Assembly: GCA_025353925.1 (NCBI GenBank)
Contig: JANXNV010000096.1
Coordinates: 1 to 36,823 of the forward strand
Length of the DNA stretch: 36,823 nt
Direction: 5' to 3'
Source of the DNA: Armatimonadota bacterium
GTDB taxonomy: Bacteria; Armatimonadota; Armatimonadia; Armatimonadales; Capsulimonadaceae
Positions 16,480 to 24,662 of the stretch are shown one piece after another (position 1 is the first letter of the stretch; each line of letters begins with the position of its first letter). A model generated the notes under the pieces. It saw nothing but the letters and a program-made list of their open reading frames with translations. It searched no databases and was not told the DNA's origin. A program made the translations under genes and the position numbers.

Positions 16480-16567
16480 ACGGAGGTAACAAGCAGCGGC
16501 ATTATTTCTCATTCATCCTTCAAGGCCCCGTTCACTCAGGCTGTAGTAGTAGAAGGAGACCGTTCGA

Positions 16568-16735
16568 ATGGTAAGTTACGTAGTGTACGACACACTTCTC
16601 GGTGAGGACCTCACGCGGCGGCGCAAAATCCGTGTGGACAAGCATCCGAGCCTGGAAGCGGCAAAGCAAAGCGCACAGCTGCGCTACATTCGCTTTGCGC
16701 GTGGCCCACTGCCGGAGAACACCGGCAAGGTCTAA
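16568..16735 (+). CDS. Small protein, 55 aa, with coding-like sequence after its in-frame stop
   Basis: ATG 16568 follows AGAAGGAG at nine bases, an excellent ribosome site. The product (MVSYVVYDTLLGEDLTRR through LPENTGKV) is basic and soluble; I do not recognise it. TAA at 16733-16735 is followed in the same frame by 23 sense codons (ITVETAEGEIVYELPETA and flanks) ending at TGA 16805. Of those 23 codons 20 have G or C in the third position, like real genes here. So the gene was probably 78 or more codons long and is either truncated by a recent nonsense change or read through. A terminator follows the second stop, not the first. Confidence 0.65.
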   Translation: MVSYVVYDTLLGEDLTRRRKIRVDKHPSLEAAKQSAQLRYIRFARGPLPENTGKV

Positions 16736-16833
16736 TGTATCACGGTCGAGACGGCCGAGGGCGAGATTGTCTACGAGCTGCCCGAGACCGCTTCGGCGAG
16801 CCGCTGACGTCAAAACAAGAAATGCAGAGACAT

Positions 16834-16869
16834 ACCCACCGCAACTTCACCGCCGGTGGGTGATTTTTT
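16834..16869 (+). terminator. Intrinsic terminator after the small gene, probably bidirectional
   Basis: An 8-bp stem ACCCACCG (16834-16841) with CGGTGGGT (16854-16861) is followed by GA and six Ts. The stop codon of the convergent HAAS protein lies in the loop at 16847, so the structure overlaps that gene's end. Confidence 0.85.
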
Positions 16870-17524
16870 GCCTGCCGTGTGAAGTCTTCTCGCCGAAGAA
16901 AGCCCCAATGCTGCTGAAGAGTGCGGCGAGAGCCATCCCCCCACCCATCACCCATGGCTTATCTTGCCCCAGTGTCATGCAAAGGCCCAGGGAAGGCAGG
17001 ATCCAGACCATCGGTGCCAACGAGATCCACAACGCCGCTTTCACCGCGTGGCCCGGGAATTTGCGTCCTGCCCAAAAGCCCGCTGCCAGAGGAATACCTA
17101 CCGTGAACAGAAACATCGTCACTATCAGGACACTTCGAATCACTGGCTCCATACTGCGCGGTGGGGGCAGCCCAAAAGGCGCGAAAAGGAGAGGCACGAA
17201 ATAAGCCAGCTCCGCGAAAGTGTACACCGCTAAAATGTGCACTGCCGCCTGACACGCCGGGCCGACACTTGGCTTCGTGCCTCGAAACCATTCCCACCAG
17301 AGCTTTCGGCCGATCTTGGCCGGATCGCCAAATTGCCGCAGGGCCAGATCGTACGCCTCTTCCGGGGAGCTTCCCAATTCCTCATGGGCAGCGGCCAAAG
17401 CCTCTAAATGCTGGCGCAGCTCGGCATGCAGCTCTGTCCGTATCCGGGCTGGGGTCCAGCGCAGGGATTTGTTCAGCTTCGCGACAAAGTGTTCGGTCTG
17501 CCCGTCGTCAAATCGGCTGTGCAT
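16847..17524 (-). CDS. HAAS-domain membrane protein (PadR partner)
   Basis: 225 residues from ATG 17524, which has GGAGG at a proper distance upstream. The N-terminal third (ARIRTELHAELRQHLEALA then SSPEEAYDLALRQFGDP and IGRKLWWEW) matches the HAAS/DUF1700-type domain commonly found next to PadR regulators. The rest has about four membrane helices. In other bacteria HAAS proteins work as membrane sensors or anti-regulators for the linked PadR protein. The start overlaps the padR 3' end by 17 bp, so the two are translationally coupled. The C-terminal KITHRR runs into the shared terminator. Confidence 0.8.
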   Translation of the reverse strand: MHSRFDDGQTEHFVAKLNKSLRWTPARIRTELHAELRQHLEALAAAHEELGSSPEEAYDLALRQFGDPAKIGRKLWWEWFRGTKPSVGPACQAAVHILAVYTFAELAYFVPLLFAPFGLPPPRSMEPVIRSVLIVTMFLFTVGIPLAAGFWAGRKFPGHAVKAALWISLAPMVWILPSLGLCMTLGQDKPWVMGGGMALAALFSSIGAFFGEKTSHGRQKITHRR

Positions 17525-17870
17525 GGGGAGTTCCTCCAATCTCGATTTTGCCAATCACGGTCTCGACTGCCTCCGAAAACAGCCGCCAGGCCGTGATTTG
17601 TGCCGCGAGCTTCCCCCGGCCTTCGTCGGTCAGTTCATAAATACGCCGGGCCGGACCGCTCTCCTGCATCTCCCAGCGGCTGACCACCTGCCCCGTGCGC
17701 TCCAATCCCCGCAAGGCGGGGTATAACGCCCCCTCTCCTGCCTGAAGAGCATTCCGGCTGCGCGACTCGATCTCACGGGCAATCGCATAGCCGTGGTTCG
17801 GCTGCTCGGACAAAACCGCCAGGATCAGCATCTGGAGGCTGCCCTTTTTAAACTCGTTTTCCTGTGCCAT
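17508..17870 (-). CDS. PadR-family transcriptional regulator
   Basis: 120 residues from ATG 17870. The winged-helix pattern is FKKGSLQMLILAVLSEQPNH, then GYAIAREIESRS, AGEGALYPALRGLERTGQV and ARRIYELTDEGR, all characteristic of PadR. It probably represses its own operon with the HAAS protein. The mRNA appears leaderless: a consensus promoter ends six bases before the ATG. An in-frame ATG at 17885 would lie upstream of the predicted transcription start, so I reject it. Confidence 0.92.
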   Translation of the reverse strand: MAQENEFKKGSLQMLILAVLSEQPNHGYAIAREIESRSRNALQAGEGALYPALRGLERTGQVVSRWEMQESGPARRIYELTDEGRGKLAAQITAWRLFSEAVETVIGKIEIGGTPHAQPI

Positions 17871-17876
17871 AGGATA

Positions 17877-17905
17877 ATTATACATCGGAGTCTACAGTAT
17901 GTCAA
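17877..17905 (-). promoter_or_regulatory. Consensus promoter of padR, leaderless
   Basis: On the minus strand TTGACA (17905-17900), a 17-bp spacer and TATAAT (17882-17877) are a perfect sigma-70 consensus. Six bases separate the -10 box from ATG 17870, so transcription should begin at the A of the start codon. The -35 box overlaps an inverted repeat TGTCA-N7-TGACA (17900-17916), and ACAT-N13-ATGT spans the spacer; either could be a PadR operator. Confidence 0.85.
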
Positions 17906-17933
17906 GATGCATGACACAAGGCAGGCACAAAAA

Positions 17934-17961
17934 TGAGGGCGGGGGCAAGCCCCGCCCCTAC
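17934..17961 (-). repeat. REP-like palindrome with GTAG foot
   Basis: Read on the minus strand it begins GTAGGGGCGGGGCTTGCCCC and ends GCCCTCA. It is identical over 28 bp to the copy at 28454-28481, more than 10 kb away. It lies between the padR promoter and the sthA stop. A GTAG foot followed by an imperfect GC-rich hairpin is the hallmark of REP sequences mobilised by RAYT transposases. Confidence 0.8.
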
Positions 17962-17977
17962 TCTACAGAACTGCGTG

Positions 17978-19426
17978 TCAAGCCGCCATTTTCTCATACC
18001 CCTTCTCAGTAACATCGTCATACCCGCCGTTCCAGAGCAGACGCAGCTTGTTCGAGCCGTTTAACGCCGCGACTTTGTAGCACTCGGCCAGGGTCGGATA
18101 GTTAAAGACAGTGTTGATAAAGTAGTCTAGAGTACCTTTAAAGGCCATGACGGCCTGGCCGATGTGAATCAGCTCGGTCGCGCCCGTGCCGATCACGTGA
18201 ACGCCCAGAATCTGACGGGTCTCTTCGTGGATCAGCAGCTTCAGCATGCCCACCTCATCGCCAAGGAGCTGACCGCGGGCGATCTCGCGGTACTGGGCGA
18301 CGCCCGCCTCGTAGGGGATGCCATCGGCGGTAAGCTGGGCTTCGGTTTTGCCGACCATCGAGATCTCGGGGATGGAGTAGATGCCAAGCGGGAAAAGCTC
18401 CGGGATGGAGGTCGTCGGCTCGCCGTAGGCATGGCATGAGGCACGTCGCCCCTGCTCCATCGAAGTCGAAGCTAACGCGGGAAAGCCGACGACATCCCCC
18501 ACAGCGTAAATATGCGGGACTTCGGTCTGATAGTTCTCGTTGACTTTGAGCCGTCCCCGATTGTCCGGGACAATGCCGACTGTCTCCAGACCCAGCCGCT
18601 CGGTGGTTCCCTGCCGACCGATACAGTAGAGCAGAGTCTCCGCCCGCAGGTGTTTGCCCGACTGCAGAGTCGCCTGGACCAGGCCGTCGGGCAGGACACT
18701 GATCTCGTCCACGCGCTCCCCGAGCCGCAGGGTCACCCCCATCGCCCGCATCCGGTACTGCAGAGCCTCGCTGATCTCCGAGTCCACGAAGTCCAGCAGC
18801 GAAGGCCGCGCTTCGGTCAGAATGACGCGGACACCCAAAGTCGCCATCATGCAGGCATATTCCGTGCCGATGACTCCGCCGCCGACAATAATCATGCTTT
18901 TGGGCAGGGTCGGCAGCTCCAACAGATTGTCGCTGTCCAGCACCTTAAGTTTATCGAAGGGAACGTTGTGCGGCCGGGCGGGGACAGTTCCCGTCGCGAT
19001 GACAAAGTGGTCGGCACTGAGCTTCTCCGAAGAATACTCATGCGAAATGCTCAGGGTAAATGGGTCTTCGAATTTGGCCTCGCCGCAGAGAATATCCACT
19101 TCATTGCGAATCATGTGCTCGCGGATGACTTCCATCTCCGTGCGGATCACCTGCTGACCGCGTGCGATCAGGTCTTCAATGGTGATTTCGGCGGGCTTGC
19201 CGCGCCCGTCCTGCTTGCCGTAAAAGCCGCGCTGCTGGATACCCGACAGGTGCAGCACTGCTTCGCGCAGAGCCTTGCTGGGGATGGTGCCGGTATGCGT
19301 GCAGACTCCGCCGAGAATCCGGTTCCGCTCGACCAAAGCCACACTCTTACCGAGCTTGGCGGCCTGGATCGCCGCTTTCTGCCCGGCGGGACCGCTGCCG
19401 ATGACGACCATGTCTACGTGTTTCAT
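17978..19426 (-). CDS. sthA: Si-specific (soluble) NAD(P)+ transhydrogenase
   Basis: 482 residues from ATG 19426. The FAD fold is VVIGSGPAGQKAAIQAAKLG, and the active-site region reads GGVCTHTGTIPSKALREAV. This is the SthA signature, with a single cysteine where the lipoamide dehydrogenase relatives have a redox-active CxxxxC pair. The NAD(P) fold is IIVGGGVIGTEYACMMATLG, and VGDVVGFPALASTSMEQGR closes the FAD site. It transfers hydride between NADPH and NAD+ in the cytosol, draining excess NADPH. A TTG at 19441 is in frame, but ATG 19426 gives the normal N-terminus. Confidence 0.95.
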   Translation of the reverse strand: MKHVDMVVIGSGPAGQKAAIQAAKLGKSVALVERNRILGGVCTHTGTIPSKALREAVLHLSGIQQRGFYGKQDGRGKPAEITIEDLIARGQQVIRTEMEVIREHMIRNEVDILCGEAKFEDPFTLSISHEYSSEKLSADHFVIATGTVPARPHNVPFDKLKVLDSDNLLELPTLPKSMIIVGGGVIGTEYACMMATLGVRVILTEARPSLLDFVDSEISEALQYRMRAMGVTLRLGERVDEISVLPDGLVQATLQSGKHLRAETLLYCIGRQGTTERLGLETVGIVPDNRGRLKVNENYQTEVPHIYAVGDVVGFPALASTSMEQGRRASCHAYGEPTTSIPELFPLGIYSIPEISMVGKTEAQLTADGIPYEAGVAQYREIARGQLLGDEVGMLKLLIHEETRQILGVHVIGTGATELIHIGQAVMAFKGTLDYFINTVFNYPTLAECYKVAALNGSNKLRLLWNGGYDDVTEKGYEKMAA

Positions 19427-19495
19427 GCTTGTACCTGCCAAATTTTCGTTCTCTTCCTATCCTCGGAGAATTACCGGGGGTTCTTCAGTACAAGC
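19427..19495 (-). promoter_or_regulatory. sthA leader with inverted repeat closing at the start codon
   Basis: On the minus strand GCTTGTAC (19495-19488) pairs perfectly with GTACAAGC (19434-19427), which touches ATG 19426. The 53 bases between include a purine-rich GAGGATAGGAAGAG. If both arms lie in the transcript, the 8-bp stem would place the start codon at its base. The role is inferred only. Confidence 0.35.
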
Positions 19496-19620
19496 GTAAA
19501 AGAGACGCCCGGCCTTCTGCCAAGCCCTGAGTGCGGGGCGCGGAAAGGAGGCGTCAGTGCCTCGGCCATGTCTTTAATTTGCGCGTGATCACTGTGTCTG
19601 TCATATCATGCAGGGCTGCT

Positions 19621-19669
19621 GGTTGTCAAAGCGGGCGCGATTGACAGCCTTGCGTGTAACTGCTACAAT
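19621..19669 (+). promoter_or_regulatory. Promoter and operator-like palindrome of the GH operon
   Basis: TTGACA (19641-19646), a 17-bp spacer and TACAAT (19664-19669) form a near-consensus promoter. The start ATG is eight bases after the -10 box, so the leader is about two bases. GGTTGTCAA (19621-19629), N11, and TTGACAGCC (19641-19649) form an inverted repeat matching at eight of nine positions and covering the -35 box, as expected for a repressor site. Confidence 0.75.
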
Positions 19670-19677
19670 TGCGGCAT

Positions 19678-21537
19678 ATGATAAAATTTCTTCTGACGCT
19701 TTTTCTTTTTTTCGTGGGACTGCCGCTGGTCTCTGTGACGGCGCAGGCTCCCCCACCCCTGCGCCCCCTTGCCCCCGAGACCTGGGCCACCACGGATGCT
19801 TTGGGACGCTCGACGCCGACGAATATCACCGTACATCAGCCGCATCCGAAACGTTATGTCGGCATTTTTTATTTTCTCACCCACGGGAGCCGGGCGTATT
19901 ATGATCGCCCGCAGGAGCATCTGGATTACGGTACCTACGGCGACGACCCGCGCACGCTGCGCGACAATACGCAGGTTATCGCGGCAAGCGGCGGCAATCC
20001 GGTGACAAATCCTACAGCCTGGAAAGATGGCGGGGCTTATTGGTGGGGGCAGCCCGCCGCCGGGTATTTCTTAGCCGACGACCCCTGGGTCGCCCGCAAA
20101 AACCTCGCCATGCTGGCCGATGCGGGTGTGGACGTACTGATCTTCGATGTCACCAATGCCCCCCAGTACACCACCGCCTATGCCACCGTTCTGGATACCG
20201 CCGAGCAGATGCGCCGCGAAGGCAGCCCGACTCCTCAGTTTATGTTCATCACTTACAGCTCTACCGGCCCCGTCGCGGACAGCCTCTACGATGCCATTTA
20301 CGCCAGAGGCCGCTACAAAGACCTCTGGTTCCTCTGGCAGGGGAAGCCGCTGGTCTTAGGGGACCCGAACGGCTCCGATCCGGTTAAAGGGCCGCCCCGG
20401 CCCGAAGTACGAAGCTTTTTCAACTGGCGTTATTCTTGGGCCAACACCCGAGGTCCGCATAACGATGGCAGGAATGAGTGGCAGTGGATCGACACGAACC
20501 AGCCGCAGCGTTATGGCTGGCACAATGACCCGAAGGTGCCGGAAGAAGTCCCCGTGACACTGGGCGGCTGGTCGACCTCCAACCTGGGCCGCAGCTTCCG
20601 GGGCGGCGAGCATTCAGGTGGTCAAGAGCCGCCGGTTGATGCGTCAGGACTGGCGGCGGATACCGGCAAAGGCAAGCTTTTTTCCCAGCAGTGGCGGGAT
20701 GCAATCCAAATCGACCCGGAGTTTATTTTCGTCACCGGCTGGAATGAATGGACCGCCGGGCGGCAGTATCAGCCGACGGTTCCTATGCTGGGTCAGGTCA
20801 CGGCAGCGGGCCAGTACTATTTCGTGGATGAGTACAACGCCGAGTTCAGCCGGGACGCCATGCCGATGAAAGACGGCTTTGGGGATAACTATTACATGCA
20901 GCTTGTAGACGGTATCCGGCAGTTCAAGGGCACCCGGACCCAGCCTGCCGCACACGGATTACAAACGCCGAAGAAGATGACGGACTGGAGGACGATCACT
21001 CCCGAGTTTTTGGACGCCGCTGGAGACACGCCGCACCGAGACTGGCCGGGCTGGGGCGGCAAACATTATGTGGACAATTCCGGCCGCAATGACATTGTCA
21101 GTGCCAAAGTCGCCTGCGATACCCGAAATATTTATTTTTATGTGCGTGCCCGAACGAAATTGACACCCGGCACCGACCCCAATTGGATGCAGCTTCTGAT
21201 CGACACGGATCGCAGCCCGAAGACAGGCTGGAACGGGTACGATTACACCATCAACAGCCGCGTCTTGAGCAGCAACCTGACCACGCTGAAACGACTGGCC
21301 GACGGCAAAACCTGGCCGGTCGCCTACCGTGCCCTCGGTGCCGAGATGCAGATTACCGTGCCGCGTACTTTGCTCGGCCTCACGGCCTCGAGCCGTACTG
21401 ATTTTGATTTTCACTGGGTGGACAACGCCCCGGTCGGCGGCGATCCGAAGCGTATCGCTAATTGGTGGTATGTCGGCGACAGTGCGCCGGATGGCCGGTT
21501 CAATTATCGTTATACAAATGCAGGAGCGGGAAAATGA
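19678..21537 (+). CDS. Secreted GH71/99-like glycoside hydrolase with C-terminal CBM9-like domain
   Basis: 619 residues from ATG 19678. A signal peptide (FLLTLFLFFVGLPLVSVTAQA) is followed by a TIM-barrel-like region: VGIFYFLTHG, LAMLADAGVDVLIFDVTNA, FMFITYSSTG and FVTGWNEWTAGRQ, resembling GH71/99-type enzymes whose last strand carries W-N-E/D-W. The C-terminal 150 residues (VSAKVACDTRNIYFYVRART, MQLLIDTDRSPKTGW) look like a CBM9/DOMON-type sugar-binding domain. It probably acts on extracellular polysaccharide. Its TGA overlaps the ATG of the GH127 gene, so the two are coupled. The longer frame from TTG 19669 starts inside the -10 box and is rejected. Confidence 0.75.
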   Translation: MIKFLLTLFLFFVGLPLVSVTAQAPPPLRPLAPETWATTDALGRSTPTNITVHQPHPKRYVGIFYFLTHGSRAYYDRPQEHLDYGTYGDDPRTLRDNTQVIAASGGNPVTNPTAWKDGGAYWWGQPAAGYFLADDPWVARKNLAMLADAGVDVLIFDVTNAPQYTTAYATVLDTAEQMRREGSPTPQFMFITYSSTGPVADSLYDAIYARGRYKDLWFLWQGKPLVLGDPNGSDPVKGPPRPEVRSFFNWRYSWANTRGPHNDGRNEWQWIDTNQPQRYGWHNDPKVPEEVPVTLGGWSTSNLGRSFRGGEHSGGQEPPVDASGLAADTGKGKLFSQQWRDAIQIDPEFIFVTGWNEWTAGRQYQPTVPMLGQVTAAGQYYFVDEYNAEFSRDAMPMKDGFGDNYYMQLVDGIRQFKGTRTQPAAHGLQTPKKMTDWRTITPEFLDAAGDTPHRDWPGWGGKHYVDNSGRNDIVSAKVACDTRNIYFYVRARTKLTPGTDPNWMQLLIDTDRSPKTGWNGYDYTINSRVLSSNLTTLKRLADGKTWPVAYRALGAEMQITVPRTLLGLTASSRTDFDFHWVDNAPVGGDPKRIANWWYVGDSAPDGRFNYRYTNAGAGK

Positions 21538-23978
21538 AGCGACGCGAATTTCTAATAAAAAGTGTGGCCCTTGCCGGCGGTGCAATGGTTTCTTCCACTC
21601 TGCTCCCGGCAGCCACTCAAGCGGGAGCGGCGAGCGAGAAGCTTCGGCCCTCCGTCTGGAAAGTCGGGCCGGCAGTGACCGGTAAAGTCCAGGCCTTCGA
21701 CCTGGCCGATGTCCGCCTTCTGGACGGCCCGTTTCAGCAGGCCCGGGAACGAGACACGGCCTACCTGCTGTCACTGGAGTCGGACCGCCTGCTCCACAAT
21801 TTCCGAACGGAAGCAGGCTTGGACGCAAAAGCGCCAATTTATGGCGGATGGGAAAACTCTGGGGTCGCCGGACATATTCTCGGCCATTACCTTTCCGCCG
21901 TTTCGATGGATTACCGTGCGACAGGCGATCCGCGTTTGAAGCAGCGCATCGATTACATCGTCGGCGAGCTGGCTGTGTGCCAGGAGAAAAACGGGAAGGG
22001 CTACGTTTCGGCCATCCCGGACGGCAAAGCTATGTTCGCCGATGTCGCCGCCGGCAAAGGCGACGGGGCGCATCGCGGCTGGGTGCCCTGGTACACCATG
22101 CACAAACTGCTGGCGGGCCTGCGCGATTCGTATCTGTATGCAGACAGCGCACAGGCAAAAAATGTCCTGATGAAGCTGTCTGACTGGGTGATTGTGACAA
22201 CCGCCGCGCTCAGCGACGATCAGTGGCAGGTGCTCTTGTCCGACGAACACGGCGGCATGAATGAGGCCCTCGCGGATGTCTACGCTCTGACCGGCGAACA
22301 CAAGTATCTGGAGATATCGCGCAAGTTTTATCACAAGGCGGTTCTGGACCCACTGACCCGCCGCGAGGACGACCTGACCGGTCTGCACGGCAACACGCAG
22401 GTCCCAAAGCTGATCGGTTTGGCGCGACTTTACGAGCTGACCGGGGAGGCGAAAGACCGCACTGCCGCCGAGTTCTTTTGGGACCGCGTGGTCAATACGC
22501 GCTCCTACGTGATCGGGGCGAACACCGATGGCGAACATTTCGATGCCCCCGGCAAGCTCAGTGCCCATCTCAGCCCCGGCACGGCGGAGACCTGCAACAC
22601 GTACAATATGCTGAAGCTGACCCGGCATCTCTTCGAGTGGACCGCTTCCCCCGCCTATGCTGATTATTACGAGCGTGCCCTGTACAACCACATTTTGGCC
22701 TCGCAGGACCCGAAGCGCGGTATGATGACCTACTACGTTTCGCTGAAGCCCGGCCACTTCAAGACTTTCAGCAGCCCGACCGAGTCGTTCTGGTGCTGCG
22801 TCGGCACCGGTATGGAAAACCATGTTAAATACGGCGACAGCATCTACTTCCACGACGCCGACAGCCTCTATGTCAACCTGTTTATCCCCTCTGAGCTGAA
22901 ATGGCAAGCGAAGGGCCTGACAGTTCGGCAGGAAACGCAGTTCCCCGAAAAAGACACCACACGAATGATTTTCACCTGCGCCGAATCGGTCAGCGCGGCA
23001 CTCAAAATCCGTGTTCCCGCGTGGACACGCGGCATGAAAGTCGTCGTCAACGGAAAAGTGCAGCCAATCAACCCGACGCCCAGCAGCTATGTGACCGTGC
23101 CCGGCCCCTGGAAGAACGGCGACAAAGTAGATATCACTCTGCCAATGCATCTTCACTCCGAGGCAATGCCCGACGATCCGAATAAAATCGCGCTTCTTTA
23201 CGGTCCAGTCGTCTTGGCCGGGCAGCTAGGCGAAGCTGGGATGAGTGCGCCAATGCCCTATGCGACCGGGGACCAGGGAGCCTACTATGGTGTCAGCGAC
23301 CCGCGTGTTCCAGTGCTGATCACCGAAGGCAAGCCGCTCGAGACCTGGATCAAGCCCATAATCGGGCAGCCGCTGACGTTCCAAACCGTCGGGGCGGGCC
23401 GCCCGAACGATATGACCTTGAAACCGTTCAACACGACCTATTTCAGCCGCTACACCGTCTACTGGGATACGTTTACCCCGGAGGGCTGGAAGCGGCATGA
23501 GGCGGAGTATCAGGCCGAACAGGAGAAGCAGCGGGCTTTGGAAGCGCGGACGGTTGACGAAATGCGGATCGGCGAGCAGCAGCCGGAGGTGGACCACAAA
23601 CTGCAAAGCGAGAAGTCCAGTTCCGGCCCGCTCGGCGAGAGGCGCTGGCGCGATGCGGCGGATGGCGGCTGGTTCTCGTTTACACTGAAAACACTGCCGC
23701 ATACGGCCCAGAACCTTGTCTGCACGTATTGGGGCGGGGAAGTGGGAAACCGCGTGTTCGACATTCTCGTGGACGGCACCAAAATCGCTTCCCAGACACT
23801 GAGCCAGAACAAGCCGGGGCAGTTCTTCGATGTCGACACCCCCCTCCCGGCAGCACTGCTTGCCGGAAAGACGGCGATTACCGTGCGCTTCCAGGCCAAG
23901 CCCGGTGCGATGGCGGGGGGTCTCTTCGGCTGCCGCATCGTGAAGCGCGGCGGCAGTGATGCGCGTGTTTTCTCCTGA
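21534..23978 (+). CDS. GH127 beta-L-arabinofuranosidase-like enzyme, Tat-exported
   Basis: 814 residues from ATG 21534 (ATGA overlap with the preceding stop). KRREFLIKSVALAGGA is a twin-arginine signal. The (alpha/alpha)6 barrel follows with DLADVRLLDGPFQQA and GGWENSGVAGHILGHYLSA, typical of GH127 (formerly DUF1680). Active-site residues match the family plan: Glu352 and Cys354 in TAETCNTYNMLK, and Cys421-Cys422 in FWCCVGTGMENH, which bind zinc with one Cys as nucleophile; Glu334 (DGEHFD) is the acid/base candidate. C-terminal beta domains follow, the last resembling DUF6805-type modules. It should release L-arabinofuranose from plant arabinan or glycoprotein sugars. Confidence 0.92.
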   Translation: MKRREFLIKSVALAGGAMVSSTLLPAATQAGAASEKLRPSVWKVGPAVTGKVQAFDLADVRLLDGPFQQARERDTAYLLSLESDRLLHNFRTEAGLDAKAPIYGGWENSGVAGHILGHYLSAVSMDYRATGDPRLKQRIDYIVGELAVCQEKNGKGYVSAIPDGKAMFADVAAGKGDGAHRGWVPWYTMHKLLAGLRDSYLYADSAQAKNVLMKLSDWVIVTTAALSDDQWQVLLSDEHGGMNEALADVYALTGEHKYLEISRKFYHKAVLDPLTRREDDLTGLHGNTQVPKLIGLARLYELTGEAKDRTAAEFFWDRVVNTRSYVIGANTDGEHFDAPGKLSAHLSPGTAETCNTYNMLKLTRHLFEWTASPAYADYYERALYNHILASQDPKRGMMTYYVSLKPGHFKTFSSPTESFWCCVGTGMENHVKYGDSIYFHDADSLYVNLFIPSELKWQAKGLTVRQETQFPEKDTTRMIFTCAESVSAALKIRVPAWTRGMKVVVNGKVQPINPTPSSYVTVPGPWKNGDKVDITLPMHLHSEAMPDDPNKIALLYGPVVLAGQLGEAGMSAPMPYATGDQGAYYGVSDPRVPVLITEGKPLETWIKPIIGQPLTFQTVGAGRPNDMTLKPFNTTYFSRYTVYWDTFTPEGWKRHEAEYQAEQEKQRALEARTVDEMRIGEQQPEVDHKLQSEKSSSGPLGERRWRDAADGGWFSFTLKTLPHTAQNLVCTYWGGEVGNRVFDILVDGTKIASQTLSQNKPGQFFDVDTPLPAALLAGKTAITVRFQAKPGAMAGGLFGCRIVKRGGSDARVFS

Positions 23979-24026
23979 ATCTGCCTTTTTGTGTCACAAT
24001 AGAAATAAAATCGGAGGAACCAAACT

Positions 24027-24293
24027 ATGGCTGTTCTCGAAATCGAGATTGGAATAGACGAGCAGACCCGAATTCAAAGAGATGCAGAACACGCTGGTGT
24101 TTCAGTCAGTGAGTGGGCACGGCGGCGATTATTCGGAACATCACCTGTAACATTTACTACTGATGATGGCGAAGTCTATGAAATACCGGACTTGCCTGAA
24201 GATTTAGGTCGTGCAACAGCTATCGCAAGCGAGCAAACACTGCGAAAATTTTGGGATACACCTGAAGCAGAGGCAGCATGGCGAAATATTTAA
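24027..24293 (+). CDS. Antitoxin of a MazEF/PemIK-like pair
   Basis: 88 residues from ATG 24027, with CGGAGGAA a few bases upstream. The N-terminal half (LEIEIGIDEQTRIQRDAEHAG then SVSEWARRRLF) looks like a ribbon-helix-helix DNA-binding domain; the C-terminal half is acidic (LPEDLGRATAIASEQTLRKF) and fits a flexible toxin-wrapping tail. It overlaps the toxin gene by 16 bp. The DNA here is clearly AT-richer than the CAZyme genes on both sides, which suggests acquisition by transfer. The antitoxin family is inferred from the partner. Confidence 0.75.
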   Translation: MAVLEIEIGIDEQTRIQRDAEHAGVSVSEWARRRLFGTSPVTFTTDDGEVYEIPDLPEDLGRATAIASEQTLRKFWDTPEAEAAWRNI

Positions 24294-24631
24294 GAGGCGA
24301 CATTGTGTTGACACCATTCCCCTATTCCGGCGATGAGGGTTTTAAAGTCCGACCAGCACTTGTACTCGCCGTGCTCCCCTTTGGAGGGAGCCACGACTAT
24401 TTGCTGTGCATTATTACAACGCAAATGGCCCCAGATCCGCATCTTCTCAACTTGGACAATGGCGATATTTTGGGAGGCAGACTCAACCAGCAGTGCTATC
24501 TACGACCAGGCTACGTCTATTCAGTCGGGGGAGCTTTGATAAAACGCCGACTTGGCACGCTGAGGATTGATAAACTTGCGGAAGTCACCCAGACCCTCGT
24601 GGCTCTGCCCACTCACTCAGATATTCCTTGA
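24278..24631 (+). CDS. MazF/PemK-family toxin endoribonuclease
   Basis: 117 residues. The N-terminus LRGDIVLTPFPYSGDEGFKVRPALVL is the MazF/PemK pattern (GDIVxxxFP then KxRPALVL); the Arg-Pro segment forms the RNA-binding active site. The middle IITTQMAPDP and C-terminal LRIDKLAEVTQTLVAL complete the fold. Toxins of this family cut mRNA at short motifs when the antitoxin is degraded. The stop codon TGA (24629-24631) lies inside the TTGACA of the next gene's promoter, so the modules are packed without a gap. Confidence 0.9.
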   Translation: MAKYLRGDIVLTPFPYSGDEGFKVRPALVLAVLPFGGSHDYLLCIITTQMAPDPHLLNLDNGDILGGRLNQQCYLRPGYVYSVGGALIKRRLGTLRIDKLAEVTQTLVALPTHSDIP

Positions 24632-24656
24632 CATCACCCACCCATGGGGGTATAAC
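24628..24656 (+). promoter_or_regulatory. Leaderless promoter of the CBM9/GH99-like gene
   Basis: TTGACA (24628-24633), a 17-bp spacer and TATAAC (24651-24656) are followed by six bases and ATG 24663, so transcription should start at the start codon. The -35 box includes the mazF stop. The spacer contains the palindrome CCCATGGG. Confidence 0.8.
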
Positions 24657-24662
24657 GAGCGT

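Noticed and set aside
19669-19677. TTG start at 19669 for the GH71/99-like gene
   Set aside because: It lies within the -10 box, upstream of the expected transcription start; ATG 19678 begins a normal signal peptide.
23989-23999. Palindrome TTGTGTCACAA upstream of the antitoxin gene as an operator
   Set aside because: It is a single short site close to the previous stop, with no second copy and no clear -10/-35 context, so I cannot separate it from chance.
24567-24662. Extension of the large CBM9/GH gene to 24567
   Set aside because: It would lie inside mazF and upstream of the promoter; a clean signal peptide starts at 24663.
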